35,547 nt of DNA from Acidobacteriota bacterium (GCA_019247455.1 JAFAOW010000158.1:1-35547); one strand, 5' to 3'; counted from the first letter of the stretch, positions 15,124 through 23,687 are shown. Notes: generated from the letters alone by a model not told the origin. Numbers and translations: made by a program.

Positions 15124-16783
15124 AAAGCCTCTCCAAAATTTCCTCATAATTTGCTGCGACGACGTTTCGTTTGAGTTTCATCGTCGGCGTGACCTCGTCC
15201 CGCATAAGAGAGAAATCCTCTTCCAACACGACAAATTTCTTGATCTGCTCGGATGACGACACGCGTCGGTTCGTTTTCGCAACCACCTCGTCAACCCGCA
15301 TTTGTATCTCCTCGGGACACATGTTCGCCGCCTCGTCTGCGTTTATGGTGATGAGGGCAACGCAATAATTGCGGCCATCGCCATGGACGAAGCAATGGCT
15401 GATCAGGTGCGATTCCTTCACGAGATTCTCGACAAGTGCGGGAGCGACATTCTTGCCAGACGAAAGGACAATGATCTCCTTCTTGCGGCCAGTGATCTTG
15501 AGAAACCCATCTTCGTCGAGCTCACCCAGGTCGCCCGTTTTCAGCCAACCGTCATTGGTGAACATCTCAGCCGTCTCTGCCGGCGCCTTGTAATAGCCCG
15601 AGAACATCATTGGCGAGCGCACCTCGATCTCACCATCCGACGCAATGCGAACTTCAGTCATCGGCATCGGCTTCCCGACCGTTCCGAATTTATGCTGCTC
15701 GACCGTGTTGAATGCAACAGCGATATTCTCCGTCAATCCGTACGCCTGCAGGATCGGTAAACCGCGCTCCTCGTAGAAGGCGGCGATCTCGGCGGGCAGC
15801 GGCGCACCGCCGGACGTGAGCAGCCGAACGTTTCCGCCGAATGCGTCCTTTAGGGCCTGCGGTCCCGCGTTTTCGCCGTGTTGGGCGACAACGGCGGCAT
15901 GGATCTTCTCAAAAAATCGTGGTAGGGACGCAAAGACGGTCGGCTTTACATCGAGCATGTACGTGTAGAGTTTCGACAGATCGTCAACAAAATACGCCGA
16001 CGCGCCGTTATAGAGACGGTTGTAGATCCCCGAGATCCTTTCCGCGACATGACAGCCTGGCAGGTACGATAGCGACGTATCCGAATCGAAGATCGGCACC
16101 GACCTGCGAAGCGACTCCACACTGTTAAGTATGTACGCGTGCGAAAGCATGGCGGCTTTTGGCTGACCGGTAGTGCCCGACGTATAGACCATGATGGCCG
16201 TATCGTCTGGCTTAGCGGACCGGCCGATCCGATCCAGGTCAGGGAGGTGTTTCTCCCGCTGCTGCCGGCCGTACTTAAGTACTTGACTCAATGGGCGTAC
16301 AGGGAGCTCAGCTACATCCAAAAAGATAGAATTTTTTTTTCGCACGAGCTCAACGGAGACGTCATCGATCGCGCTGATAATGAATATCTCCTTGAGCTTT
16401 GAATAAGGCTCGTTTGTGTCGGAGATAGTCTGCAACTGGCCTTCATTCTCGACAACAAGGAACTCCGCATCGGAATGCTCGACTATAAAATGCGCCTGCT
16501 CCGGTGAGCTGGTTGGATAGATGCCTACTCCCACGCCGCCAGCAGATATCGCTGCAACATCGACGATCGTCCATTCCGGAATATTGCCGGCCAGGATTGC
16601 GACCTTGCCGCCATTTGTGAGCCCTTTGGCCAGCAGTGCACAGCCCAGATCGAGCACTTTGTTTTCAAAGCTCGTCCACGTCTGCGGGACCCAGGCTTCC
16701 CCCGAGCTTGTGTAGAAGACAGGTCTATCACCGTATTTCTCACACTGAGCACGAAAGAGGCTGTAGATATTAGGGAATTCCAT
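15116..16783 (-). CDS. AMP-dependent acyl-CoA synthetase (long-chain FadD/FAA-like)
   Basis: 555 residues with all ANL-superfamily motifs: the P-loop YTSGTTGQPKAAMLSH (about 200-215), YGLTEN, GWLKTGDLGELDEDGFLKIT with the hinge GRKKEIIVLSSGKNVAP, and the C-terminal catalytic Lys region TPTMKLKRNV. The order and length fit the long-chain acyl-CoA synthetase branch with linker-type residues. It activates a carboxylic acid with ATP, then makes a CoA (or carrier-protein) thioester in the cytoplasm. It starts 3 bases after the KAS III-like gene. An A9 run in the coding strand (16332-16340) encodes part of VRKKNS and is a possible slippage site. Confidence 0.92.
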   Translation of the reverse strand: MEFPNIYSLFRAQCEKYGDRPVFYTSSGEAWVPQTWTSFENKVLDLGCALLAKGLTNGGKVAILAGNIPEWTIVDVAAISAGGVGVGIYPTSSPEQAHFIVEHSDAEFLVVENEGQLQTISDTNEPYSKLKEIFIISAIDDVSVELVRKKNSIFLDVAELPVRPLSQVLKYGRQQREKHLPDLDRIGRSAKPDDTAIMVYTSGTTGQPKAAMLSHAYILNSVESLRRSVPIFDSDTSLSYLPGCHVAERISGIYNRLYNGASAYFVDDLSKLYTYMLDVKPTVFASLPRFFEKIHAAVVAQHGENAGPQALKDAFGGNVRLLTSGGAPLPAEIAAFYEERGLPILQAYGLTENIAVAFNTVEQHKFGTVGKPMPMTEVRIASDGEIEVRSPMMFSGYYKAPAETAEMFTNDGWLKTGDLGELDEDGFLKITGRKKEIIVLSSGKNVAPALVENLVKESHLISHCFVHGDGRNYCVALITINADEAANMCPEEIQMRVDEVVAKTNRRVSSSEQIKKFVVLEEDFSLMRDEVTPTMKLKRNVVAANYEEILERLYE

Positions 16784-16786
16784 CCG

Positions 16787-17776
16787 TTAGAACTTCATAG
16801 CGAGGCACGCCATGTTTAGACCGCCGCCCGACGCGCATAGGACGATCGTGTTGCCGCGTGCGATCTTGCCAGCATGTAACGCGTCATGAAAGACCATCGG
16901 GATACAAGCAGAGCCGGTGTAGCCCCACTTCTCCATAACGGTGTGCGTCTTAGATTCCGGGATCTTCATCAGCGACATCACCTCTCTGATCGTCGACAGG
17001 TTTACCTGCGTCCAAAGAAATATATCGACATCGTCGAGCGAGATGGCGGCCTTTTTCAGCACGTCATCTACGATCTTCGGCCATCCGTTGATGTTGACCT
17101 CCGGCGGATATTTTTTTGCGAAGCGGAGCTTGTTCGTCTTGTTTTCGTCGAGCACAGCATGCGTGATGGGCATCTTTGTCCCGCCTGCGAAAATGCCCAT
17201 AAAATCGCTATAGCTGCCATCGGCGACCAGCTTTGACGCAAGGAAGTGCGGTTCGTTCTCGACAGCCCGCATGACGAAAGCACCGGCTCCGTCGGCAAAT
17301 AGCGTCGAGGTCTTTTTATCTTTCCAGTCAACAAATTTGCTCATCGCATAGCAGCCGATGACAAGCACGTTGCGATAGGTCGCGTCGGCGATGATGTACT
17401 TGTACGCTGCATCGAGCGTCGTCACGAAACCCGCACAGGCGGCGTTGATATCGTATGTCCCCGCGTTTACCGCACCGATGCGATCTTGAACGATGACGGA
17501 CGTCGCAGGAGAAATATACTCAGGCGTGTCGGTTGCGAGGAGGATCAGGTCGACGTCCTTAGCATCGACACCTGCATCGGCCAGAGCCGCCCTCGCCGCG
17601 TTTATTGCTAGATCTGCGGCGCTCTCGTCTTCGGCGGCAATGCGTCGCTCCTTGATGCCGACAACGGAGGATACAAATTCATCGATGTCGGTCCCGAGAT
17701 TTGCACTTAGCTCGGCGTTGGAAACTACACGCTCGGGCACGTAAACGCCGGTACCGATGATCCGCGCATCCTTCAT
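16787..17776 (-). CDS. KAS III (FabH)-like protein lacking the catalytic His and Asn
   Basis: 329 residues, thiolase fold. It opens MKDARIIGTGVYVPERVVSN and has the nucleophile region YDINAACAGF with Cys114, equal to Cys112 of E. coli FabH. The C-terminal half aligns clearly with FabH (WTQVNLSTIREV, then WGYTGSACIPMVFHDAL and CASGGGLNMACLAM). Where FabH has HQAN the protein has TQVN (Thr256 for His244), and where FabH has GNTSAAS it has GYTGSAC (Tyr286 for Asn274). Without these two residues decarboxylative Claisen condensation is unlikely; acyl transfer or thioester hydrolysis by the Cys is more plausible, as in acyltransferase members of the KAS III family. Its ATG overlaps the upstream hydrolase stop (ATGA). 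Confidence 0.88.
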   Translation of the reverse strand: MKDARIIGTGVYVPERVVSNAELSANLGTDIDEFVSSVVGIKERRIAAEDESAADLAINAARAALADAGVDAKDVDLILLATDTPEYISPATSVIVQDRIGAVNAGTYDINAACAGFVTTLDAAYKYIIADATYRNVLVIGCYAMSKFVDWKDKKTSTLFADGAGAFVMRAVENEPHFLASKLVADGSYSDFMGIFAGGTKMPITHAVLDENKTNKLRFAKKYPPEVNINGWPKIVDDVLKKAAISLDDVDIFLWTQVNLSTIREVMSLMKIPESKTHTVMEKWGYTGSACIPMVFHDALHAGKIARGNTIVLCASGGGLNMACLAMKF

Positions 17777-18567
17777 TTCGTCAAAAACTCCACGACAGCC
17801 GCGTTAAACTCACGTGCACGCTCGACAAAGAACATGTGAGACCCGCCCGCGATCACCTGCAGTGTACTCGATGGAATGGCGGCCGCAAGATTTTCGCTGT
17901 TCTGAGTCGGTACGACGGTGTCGGCGTCTCCGGTCAATACAAGTGTAGGAATGACGATCGAGCCGACTTTGTTTGTAGTATCAAAACTCATTGCCGATGT
18001 AAGCTGCGTCATATATACATCCTCAGGTACGACATTAGCCTCGCGAAGCTCACAAAACTCGTCAACGATCTCGGGCGAGGAGTCAGAGAATTCTTTTGTG
18101 AACGCCATCGACAGATATTGCCTGATACGATCAGCCGAATTTAGTCCCTGCACCGACGCGAAGGCCATCAAGACTTCAGGAGCGGGGGCAACATGACCGG
18201 CTCCGCCGAAGCTCGTACATGCAAGCACAAGCCTCTCTACCTTGTCAGGAAATTGCAGGGCAAACTCCTGCGCGACAAATCCGCCAAATGATATGCCGAG
18301 CACATTCGCTGGTGCCTCGCCGACATGATCGAGCAGCGCGGCCACATCCGTGGCGATCTGACCGATCGTCCCCGACGGACCATTGTTTATCGAGCGGGAC
18401 ACACCGCGCGGATCGAAGGTTATGACGCGGAACCGTTCCGCAAACGCGGGCAGTTGATGCTTCCAACTCCACGCTCCCGATGCAAAACCGGGCAAAAGAA
18501 CAAGCAGTTCGCCCTCACCGTGCGTCTCGTAAACCAAGTCACAGCCATCTATCGAGAATGTTGGCAT
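17773..18567 (-). CDS. Cytoplasmic alpha/beta hydrolase
   Basis: 264 residues from the ATG at 18567 (MPTFSIDGCDLVYETHGEG); an in-frame start at 18624 would overlap the hairpin described separately, so it is less likely. No signal peptide. The fold shows LLPGFASGAWSW as oxyanion loop, FDPRGVSRS, the nucleophile elbow GISFGG (Ser93), the acid in TGDADTVVP and the His in GGSHMFFVE. This is the 3-oxoadipate enol-lactonase/esterase-like branch. It is the first gene after the TonB-dependent receptor and is translationally coupled to the KAS III-like gene. It may release an acyl group from the imported compound or act as a thioesterase. Confidence 0.88.
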   Translation of the reverse strand: MPTFSIDGCDLVYETHGEGELLVLLPGFASGAWSWKHQLPAFAERFRVITFDPRGVSRSINNGPSGTIGQIATDVAALLDHVGEAPANVLGISFGGFVAQEFALQFPDKVERLVLACTSFGGAGHVAPAPEVLMAFASVQGLNSADRIRQYLSMAFTKEFSDSSPEIVDEFCELREANVVPEDVYMTQLTSAMSFDTTNKVGSIVIPTLVLTGDADTVVPTQNSENLAAAIPSSTLQVIAGGSHMFFVERAREFNAAVVEFLTK

Positions 18568-18581
18568 GATCGTAACCTGTG

Positions 18582-18614
18582 AGAAAACGAGGGCCGGCAG
18601 GTAAGCACCGGCCC
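18582..18614 (-). terminator. Hairpin with U-tract between receptor and hydrolase operon
   Basis: On the minus strand a GGGCCGG/CCGGCCC stem of 7 bases with a 10-base loop (18591-18597 with 18608-18614) is followed by TCGTTTTCTC. It lies after the receptor stop (18655) and 14 bases before the hydrolase ATG. It looks like an intrinsic terminator or attenuator that lowers downstream expression. Confidence 0.65.
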
Positions 18615-18654
18615 CCGAAAACATGCCCCCGAAGCGGGCGCCATCGACAGATGG

Positions 18655-21600
18655 CTAGAAGGTGACCTTGAACGCCAACTGGATCACCCGCGGACCGGTC
18701 GCGGCTCGATCGATCTTACCAAAACTGGCGCCCGTGATGACGTTGTTGTTCGGGTTTGCATAGTTCACCCAGTTGAAGGCGTTAAAGAACTCCGTCCGGA
18801 ATTCGCCACGCACTTGCTCGGTGATCGGGATCAGTTTGATGAACGAGATATCAACGTTCTTCTGCCCCGGTCCCCAGAAAGCATTCCTCGGCGTGTTGCC
18901 GAACGGATGCGTCGGGTCGAATGCTGCATTGGTTGGTGTCGCCGTCCCGCTGCTGCACGCAACCGTGGGACACGACACGGAAAATGCTCCGGTGTTGAAG
19001 TATCCACCCGTTCGCTGACTCATGCTGCCGGAGGTGTAGATACTTCCGGCAAAGGCAGCGTTATAGTTAGCGCGCTGTACGGTCTGGGCTCCGTTCTCCG
19101 AAACTATCGAGAACGGCAGGCCCGACTGGAACACCGTCACGGTTGCGATCTCCCAGTTATGGAGTACCGCCTTTGCGAACGAACCGCTACCCCATTTTGG
19201 CAAGGCATAAACACCGCTCAGCACAAAACGCTGCCTCCGGTTGAAGTCGGACGGACCGTAATTGGTTCGCCAGTTGACCTGGTCGCCGGAGACGTTTTGC
19301 AATTCGTTTACGCCCGTCCCGGAATAGTAGTCAAAAGACTTTCCATAGGTGTAGGCCGCAAGAAACTGCAGCCCGTTGGAAAAGCGCTTGCTGAGACTCG
19401 CCTGGATCGAGTCGTATTTCGACTCGCCGGTCGTCTGGATCTGCTGCACACCGCCTGTCGCGTTCTTATTGGCCGAGATCGCGGTAGGTGCCCAACGCGT
19501 CGAGAATGTATTCGTCGCCGCATTATAGATCGGCTGGTTCAACGTGACCATTTGCAGCAGGCTGCGGCCGCGGTTGCCGACGTATCCGACATCGACAACG
19601 AAGTTATCACCGACCTCCCACTGAACGCCCGCGTTGAACTGATGCACCATCGGCGTTTTGAGCTGGGGATCGACGAAGACACCCGCGACCGGCACGCCGA
19701 CCGTCGGAAAGGCCAGACCCGACAGTGGGGAGGGAATCGTCGCAGCTGTCGGGAAAGCCGACGGCAGCGGCATGTTCACAAACGGATTTGCGAACGTCTG
19801 CGTGAATCCCGGCAATCCAACTCCCAAAGCGAAGTAGGGGAAGTTGAAGAGCTGGGAGTTCGCAAAGCGAGTCGAGATCCTGTCGTAATAGAGCCCGTAT
19901 CCACCGCGAATCACAATGTGCTGCGTCGCTTGGTACGCGAGGCCGATCCGGGGAGCAAAATTGTTCTTATCGGTGGGAACGAGCGTGTTCGCCACCTTTG
20001 GCACGTTTGCAAGGGACCCGTTGCCAGCCTGGACGATACCGTTTGGCGGCTGTGCCGGAGTGGCGGTCGTTCCCACGACGACGGAATCGGGAAGGAGATT
20101 TACGAGCCTTCCCATCGCATCGCTGGGTAATCCGTAGTAGTCGTAACGCAGTCCGAGGTTGAGGGTAAGCTTAGGCGTGACCTTCCAATCGTCCTGAATG
20201 AAGAAATTCATATCTTTCACCTTGAACGATCGGTCGAAAACACCGGACCCCAACAATGATACGGTCGTCGCGAAGCTTCCTCCCGCCAGGAATGCCGCAA
20301 AGCTCGGGAAGTTGATCTGCCCGCGCGAGAACGCATTGAAGTAAAACTTCACGCTCGACTGCCGGTACTCGCCCCCAAAGCGGATTCGGTGATTGCCCTC
20401 GGTCCAGGACAGCGTGTCGCCGAAGGTATGCGCGCTGATCCTCGACGACTGATCGGAGAGCGGGGCACTGCCAAAGAAGAATTGCGAATCTGCACCAAGA
20501 ACGCGGATCGTCGGGGCACCGGGATAAAGGCCTCCCAACGGACTGGTGATGCCCAGGCTCGATGCCGAAAACGGCTCCTGCGGAACGCTCGTCACGAGCA
20601 GCCGGCTGAAGCCATAGCGGGCCTGATTCACGAGCTTTGGCGAGAAGACGTAAGTGTCCGTCACTGAGTACAACCGCTGGTTGATCTTTAGGTTCCCGCC
20701 AAAGCCGACGAGCTGATTCACCCCGTTGCCGAGACCGGCGAAATTGTAATTCGCCTGAAATGTAGGATTATTTGCCAGGTAAAATTTGGCAGACAGGCTG
20801 TGCTTCTGCGAGAAGAGGATATCGCCGTTCATGTTGCCCTGGTTTTCTTTGAACGTCGACTCTCCCGACTGCGGCACGGTCACGGCCGCGAATGGTGTTG
20901 CGGTCGAGGCAAGGCCTGACGAGGGGATCGCGTACTGGCCGTTGGGGAGCTTGGCGTTAAGGATCGCCACGGAAACGGCATTCGGCACGATGCCGAAGGT
21001 CGTCTGCAGAGCCGAGGCCGACCGGTTGTCATCGCGAAGTCCGGCCGGAACGACCGGGGAGGTCAGACTGTTGGTCAGACTAACGCCATTTCGCTCCTGA
21101 GTATGCTGGAACGATCCGAAGAAGAACACTTTGTCGCGAACCAAATGGCCGCCAAGAGCTCCGCCGAACTGGTTTCGCGTCGCAACTGGTCGGGCGATGC
21201 CTCGGGCTTTAATAAAAGGATCGTTCGCGTTGAGAGCTTTGTTCCTTAGAAACTCGTAGGCGCTCCCGTGAAAGTCGTTCGATCCGCTGCGGGTGATCGC
21301 CTCGATGGACCCGCCGGCATTTCGACCGTACGACGCGTCATAGAGCGACGTCTGAACGATGAATTCCTGCAGGCTATCGGTCGCCGGCACCGCGATATTG
21401 GGCGTCGAATTGGTTCCGATGGAGTTTGCATCGACGCCGTTGATGCGGACGTTGTTGCTGGTCGTCCGCTGTCCGTTTACACTGATCGTCGCGTCGCCCC
21501 GTCCTAGATCGGTCGAATTCGTGACCGAACTTTGCGCACCAGGCGATAGCGCAAGCAATTGCTGGAAATTCCTTGACGGCAGAGGCAGTTGACGGATCGT

Positions 21601-22008
21601 TTCGCCGGAGACCGTACGCCCGTTCTGGGAGGTCTCCAGCTGCAGAGTCGGAGCGGCGATATTTACAGTCGCGATGTCACCGCCGACGCTGAGGTTAACG
21701 TCTGCAGGTGTGATCTGGCTAACATTCACGACCGCGTTCAGACTCACCGGCTTGAACCCCTGTCCGGCAACCGAAACGGTGTAATTCCCGGCGGGCAGCA
21801 AGGTGAATGAGTAGATACCATCTTCATTCGTCGTTGTCTCACGCGTAAAGTTGGTCGCGGTATTCGTGACTTTTACCGCGGCACCCGTGACCACCGCACC
21901 GTTCGGATCCGTTACCGTGCCGCTAAGGCCTCCGGTCCCGCCCTGGGCAATGAGAGTTGCTGCTGACAACAGCAGCAGACTCAAAACGGCTATCGATCTA
22001 TGTAACAT
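18655..22008 (-). CDS. Oar-like TonB-dependent receptor
   Basis: 1117 residues. A signal peptide (LSLLLLSAATLIAQ) is followed by a carboxypeptidase-regulatory-like domain (about 26-105, GGLSGTVTDPNGAVVTGAAV and LLPAGNYTVSVAGQGF), the plug (about 120-240, with LPLPSRNFQQLLALSPG, NGQRTTSNNVRINGVDANS and YGRNAGGSIEAITRSGSNDF), and a long beta-barrel ending in an aromatic-terminated strand (IQLAFKVTF). This is the Oar/CarboxypepD_reg receptor type that is very abundant in Acidobacteriota. It imports a large or scarce ligand across the outer membrane with TonB energy. GGAGG lies 8 bases before the ATG, and a TetR-type palindrome lies just upstream. It probably feeds the hydrolase operon that follows. 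Confidence 0.93.
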   Translation of the reverse strand: MLHRSIAVLSLLLLSAATLIAQGGTGGLSGTVTDPNGAVVTGAAVKVTNTATNFTRETTTNEDGIYSFTLLPAGNYTVSVAGQGFKPVSLNAVVNVSQITPADVNLSVGGDIATVNIAAPTLQLETSQNGRTVSGETIRQLPLPSRNFQQLLALSPGAQSSVTNSTDLGRGDATISVNGQRTTSNNVRINGVDANSIGTNSTPNIAVPATDSLQEFIVQTSLYDASYGRNAGGSIEAITRSGSNDFHGSAYEFLRNKALNANDPFIKARGIARPVATRNQFGGALGGHLVRDKVFFFGSFQHTQERNGVSLTNSLTSPVVPAGLRDDNRSASALQTTFGIVPNAVSVAILNAKLPNGQYAIPSSGLASTATPFAAVTVPQSGESTFKENQGNMNGDILFSQKHSLSAKFYLANNPTFQANYNFAGLGNGVNQLVGFGGNLKINQRLYSVTDTYVFSPKLVNQARYGFSRLLVTSVPQEPFSASSLGITSPLGGLYPGAPTIRVLGADSQFFFGSAPLSDQSSRISAHTFGDTLSWTEGNHRIRFGGEYRQSSVKFYFNAFSRGQINFPSFAAFLAGGSFATTVSLLGSGVFDRSFKVKDMNFFIQDDWKVTPKLTLNLGLRYDYYGLPSDAMGRLVNLLPDSVVVGTTATPAQPPNGIVQAGNGSLANVPKVANTLVPTDKNNFAPRIGLAYQATQHIVIRGGYGLYYDRISTRFANSQLFNFPYFALGVGLPGFTQTFANPFVNMPLPSAFPTAATIPSPLSGLAFPTVGVPVAGVFVDPQLKTPMVHQFNAGVQWEVGDNFVVDVGYVGNRGRSLLQMVTLNQPIYNAATNTFSTRWAPTAISANKNATGGVQQIQTTGESKYDSIQASLSKRFSNGLQFLAAYTYGKSFDYYSGTGVNELQNVSGDQVNWRTNYGPSDFNRRQRFVLSGVYALPKWGSGSFAKAVLHNWEIATVTVFQSGLPFSIVSENGAQTVQRANYNAAFAGSIYTSGSMSQRTGGYFNTGAFSVSCPTVACSSGTATPTNAAFDPTHPFGNTPRNAFWGPGQKNVDISFIKLIPITEQVRGEFRTEFFNAFNWVNYANPNNNVITGASFGKIDRAATGPRVIQLAFKVTF

Positions 22009-22024
22009 TTCTTTGCCTCCAAAT

Positions 22025-22044
22025 AAAAATGAACGTTCGTTTTT
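22025..22044. promoter_or_regulatory. TetR-type operator before the receptor gene
   Basis: A 20-base near-palindrome centred between 22034 and 22035: core GAACGTTC with A-rich and T-rich flanks, only one symmetric pair (22030/22039) mismatched. The receptor ATG is about 26 bases away. A close copy, centred between 22766 and 22767, is in front of the TetR gene, which suggests that this is the operator of the neighbouring regulator. Confidence 0.72.
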
Positions 22045-22087
22045 TTTCCTCCAACACGGGGAGGTCGATTCTTAAGTTCTTCAAGGC

Positions 22088-22753
22088 CTATCCGGCTGCC
22101 TTATTCGCTGTTTTCTTAAAGCGTGCCAGGCTCGCCTCACTCAGCGTGCCATAAGCGAAGATCTTTGTAATATGGTTGAGCGCCTGCTCGTCCGTAAGTC
22201 CCATGTGGTGGTTACCGCCAAACAACTTCTCCACAAGAAAGTAGTTGAAGAACTGCATGTACGCCGCCGTGAATGCCGGCGCGGGCTCGACCCCGACCCG
22301 CAGATCGCCGCGCTTTTCAGCATCCCGGAATCGGCGTCCGAATATTTTTCTGAACCGATCGCTGACCCCGTCGAACATTTTCCTAAAATGCTGATTTTGG
22401 AACTCGAGCACATCGATGTACATGAGCAGCCAAAAGTCCGAATGATCATCTACCAGCCGTCCGACATTCGAGCCGAGCTTGCGTAAGCTCGCGGGCTCCA
22501 TCGGTTCGTCGATCTCGTCAAAGATCGCCCGCAGCTCCATGTCGATCACGCCAAGATATCGGTCAATTATCGACTCAAAGATCGCGTCCTTCGTCGCGTA
22601 GTAATTATAAAGATTACCTAACGAAACGCCCGCGCGCCTTGCGATGTCACGCATCGACGTCGCATGAAAACCGTGTTTGATGAACAGTTCTCTTGCAGCG
22701 TCCTCGATTATTGCCATCCTTTCTTGAATGGCCTCGTCGCTTAGCTTAGGCAT
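22088..22753 (-). CDS. TetR family transcriptional regulator
   Basis: 221 residues. The N-terminal helix-turn-helix is textbook: IIEDAARELFIKHGFHATSM, then RDIARRAGVSLGNLYNYYAT and KDAIFESII (about 14-63). The C-terminal ligand-binding part is all helical and unassigned. TetR proteins usually repress their own gene and neighbours until a small ligand binds. Two near-identical palindromes flank it, one directly upstream of its start and one before the receptor gene, supporting autoregulation and control of the receptor operon. Given the acyl-CoA ligase and MaoC genes downstream, an acyl-CoA or the imported lipid is a reasonable ligand, but this is inference. Confidence 0.93.
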   Translation of the reverse strand: MPKLSDEAIQERMAIIEDAARELFIKHGFHATSMRDIARRAGVSLGNLYNYYATKDAIFESIIDRYLGVIDMELRAIFDEIDEPMEPASLRKLGSNVGRLVDDHSDFWLLMYIDVLEFQNQHFRKMFDGVSDRFRKIFGRRFRDAEKRGDLRVGVEPAPAFTAAYMQFFNYFLVEKLFGGNHHMGLTDEQALNHITKIFAYGTLSEASLARFKKTANKAAG

Positions 22754-22756
22754 TAA

Positions 22757-22776
22757 AAAAACGAACGCTCGTATTT
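22757..22776. promoter_or_regulatory. TetR-type operator before the TetR gene
   Basis: A near-palindrome with core ACGAACGCTCGT, flanked by A-rich and T-rich sequence, starting 4 bases upstream of the TetR ATG (22753). Aligned with the site at 22025-22044 the two give the shared pattern AAAAAYGAACGYTCGTWTTT. Its place suggests autorepression. Confidence 0.72.
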
Positions 22777-23050
22777 GTATACGGGGTCGCTACCCGATTG
22801 TCAAGCACAAAATTGGATGTTTTCCTCTGCTAGGCCGTAGGCAGGCGGGGGTAGCGATCGTTCCGCGGACCGGAGTACGTGGCGACGCTAAAATTCGGCG
22901 TCGGGGTTTATTTAAATTAATTTTTCAGGTGAGGTATGATGAGCGTACACAAATTCATCTTTTTGTCGCACTTTTCGAGAAATCGGTATCGATACAAAGA
23001 CAGTGGCCCGCAGCGGGGGGTCCCATATCGAAATAGCCGACAAAGCCTCT
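22777..23050. other. Divergent intergenic region, TetR/FixJ-type genes
   Basis: About 270 bases between the TetR operator and the response regulator. A 9-base inverted repeat (TCGCTACCC at 22787-22795, GGGTAGCGA at 22849-22857) with a 53-base loop and an AT-rich stretch (22907-22928) are the only structures seen. A short reading frame after GTGAGG near 22935 overlaps the regulator gene and is not believed. Confidence 0.4.
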
Positions 23051-23683
23051 ATGAGAATGGACGAAAACGCCCCGATCGTTTACGTCGTCGATGACGACAG
23101 AGCCATTCGCGAGTCGCTTGAAAGCCTGCTTCGCTCGGTCGGGTTCCGCGTTTCGGTTTTTGCCTCAGGGGCGGAATTCCTTGAGACGAAGCGGGAGGAT
23201 AGCCCGAGCTGTTTGATCCTCGACGTGCGTCTTCCCGGTTTGGGTGGGCTTGATCTACAGAGCGAGATCAGCCGCTCCGGCATTGAGGTCCCGGTTATCT
23301 TCATCACCGGACACGGCGACATTCCGATGACGGTCAGGGCCATGAAGGCAGGCGCGATAGAATTTCTTACCAAACCCTTCCGTGAACAGGATCTGCTTGA
23401 CGCTATAGCTCAGGCGATCCAGCGCGACGGCGACGACCGACGGGCGCGCGGCGAGATCGCCGAACTGCAAACACGATTTGAAACATTAACCCCACGTGAG
23501 CGCGAAGTGATGCAATGGGTTGTCGCCGGCCTACTCAACAAACAGATCGCAAATCGCCTGGGCGTAAGCGAAATTACCGTCAAAACTCACCGAAGCCAAG
23601 TCGTCCAAAAAATGAAAGCTGATTCGGTCGCCGACCTCGTGCGCATGTCGGAACGGCTCAATTTGCCAACCGCAAAAGTTTAA
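23051..23683 (+). CDS. FixJ/NarL-type response regulator (REC + LuxR HTH)
   Basis: 210 residues from the ATG at 23051; an upstream GTG at 23003 would extend it, and neither has a strong ribosome binding site. The receiver (about 8-120) has the acidic pocket VVDDD, the phosphorylation site Asp58 in CLILDVRLPG, the Thr in FITGHGD and the Lys in FLTKPF. The C-terminal LuxR-type helix-turn-helix reads LTPREREVMQWVVAGLLNKQ, IANRLGVSEITVKTHRSQV. This is the FixJ group, normally paired with a FixL-like kinase. The HisKA sequence of the kinase at 28869 is of the kind found with such regulators, so it is the likely partner. It diverges from the TetR gene. Confidence 0.92.
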   Translation: MRMDENAPIVYVVDDDRAIRESLESLLRSVGFRVSVFASGAEFLETKREDSPSCLILDVRLPGLGGLDLQSEISRSGIEVPVIFITGHGDIPMTVRAMKAGAIEFLTKPFREQDLLDAIAQAIQRDGDDRRARGEIAELQTRFETLTPREREVMQWVVAGLLNKQIANRLGVSEITVKTHRSQVVQKMKADSVADLVRMSERLNLPTAKV

Positions 23684-23687
23684 CCAA

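Noticed and set aside
14254-18567. OleABCD-type long-chain olefin or beta-lactone pathway
   Set aside because: A thiolase-fold protein, alpha/beta hydrolase and AMP ligase are present, but there is no OleD-type reductase and the thiolase-like protein lacks the His and Asn used by OleA.
18814-20130. 438-residue open frame on the plus strand opposite the TonB receptor
   Set aside because: It lies wholly antisense to a well-supported receptor gene, is rich in Arg and Val without domain motifs, and has no ribosome binding site; it is a shadow of GC-rich codon use.
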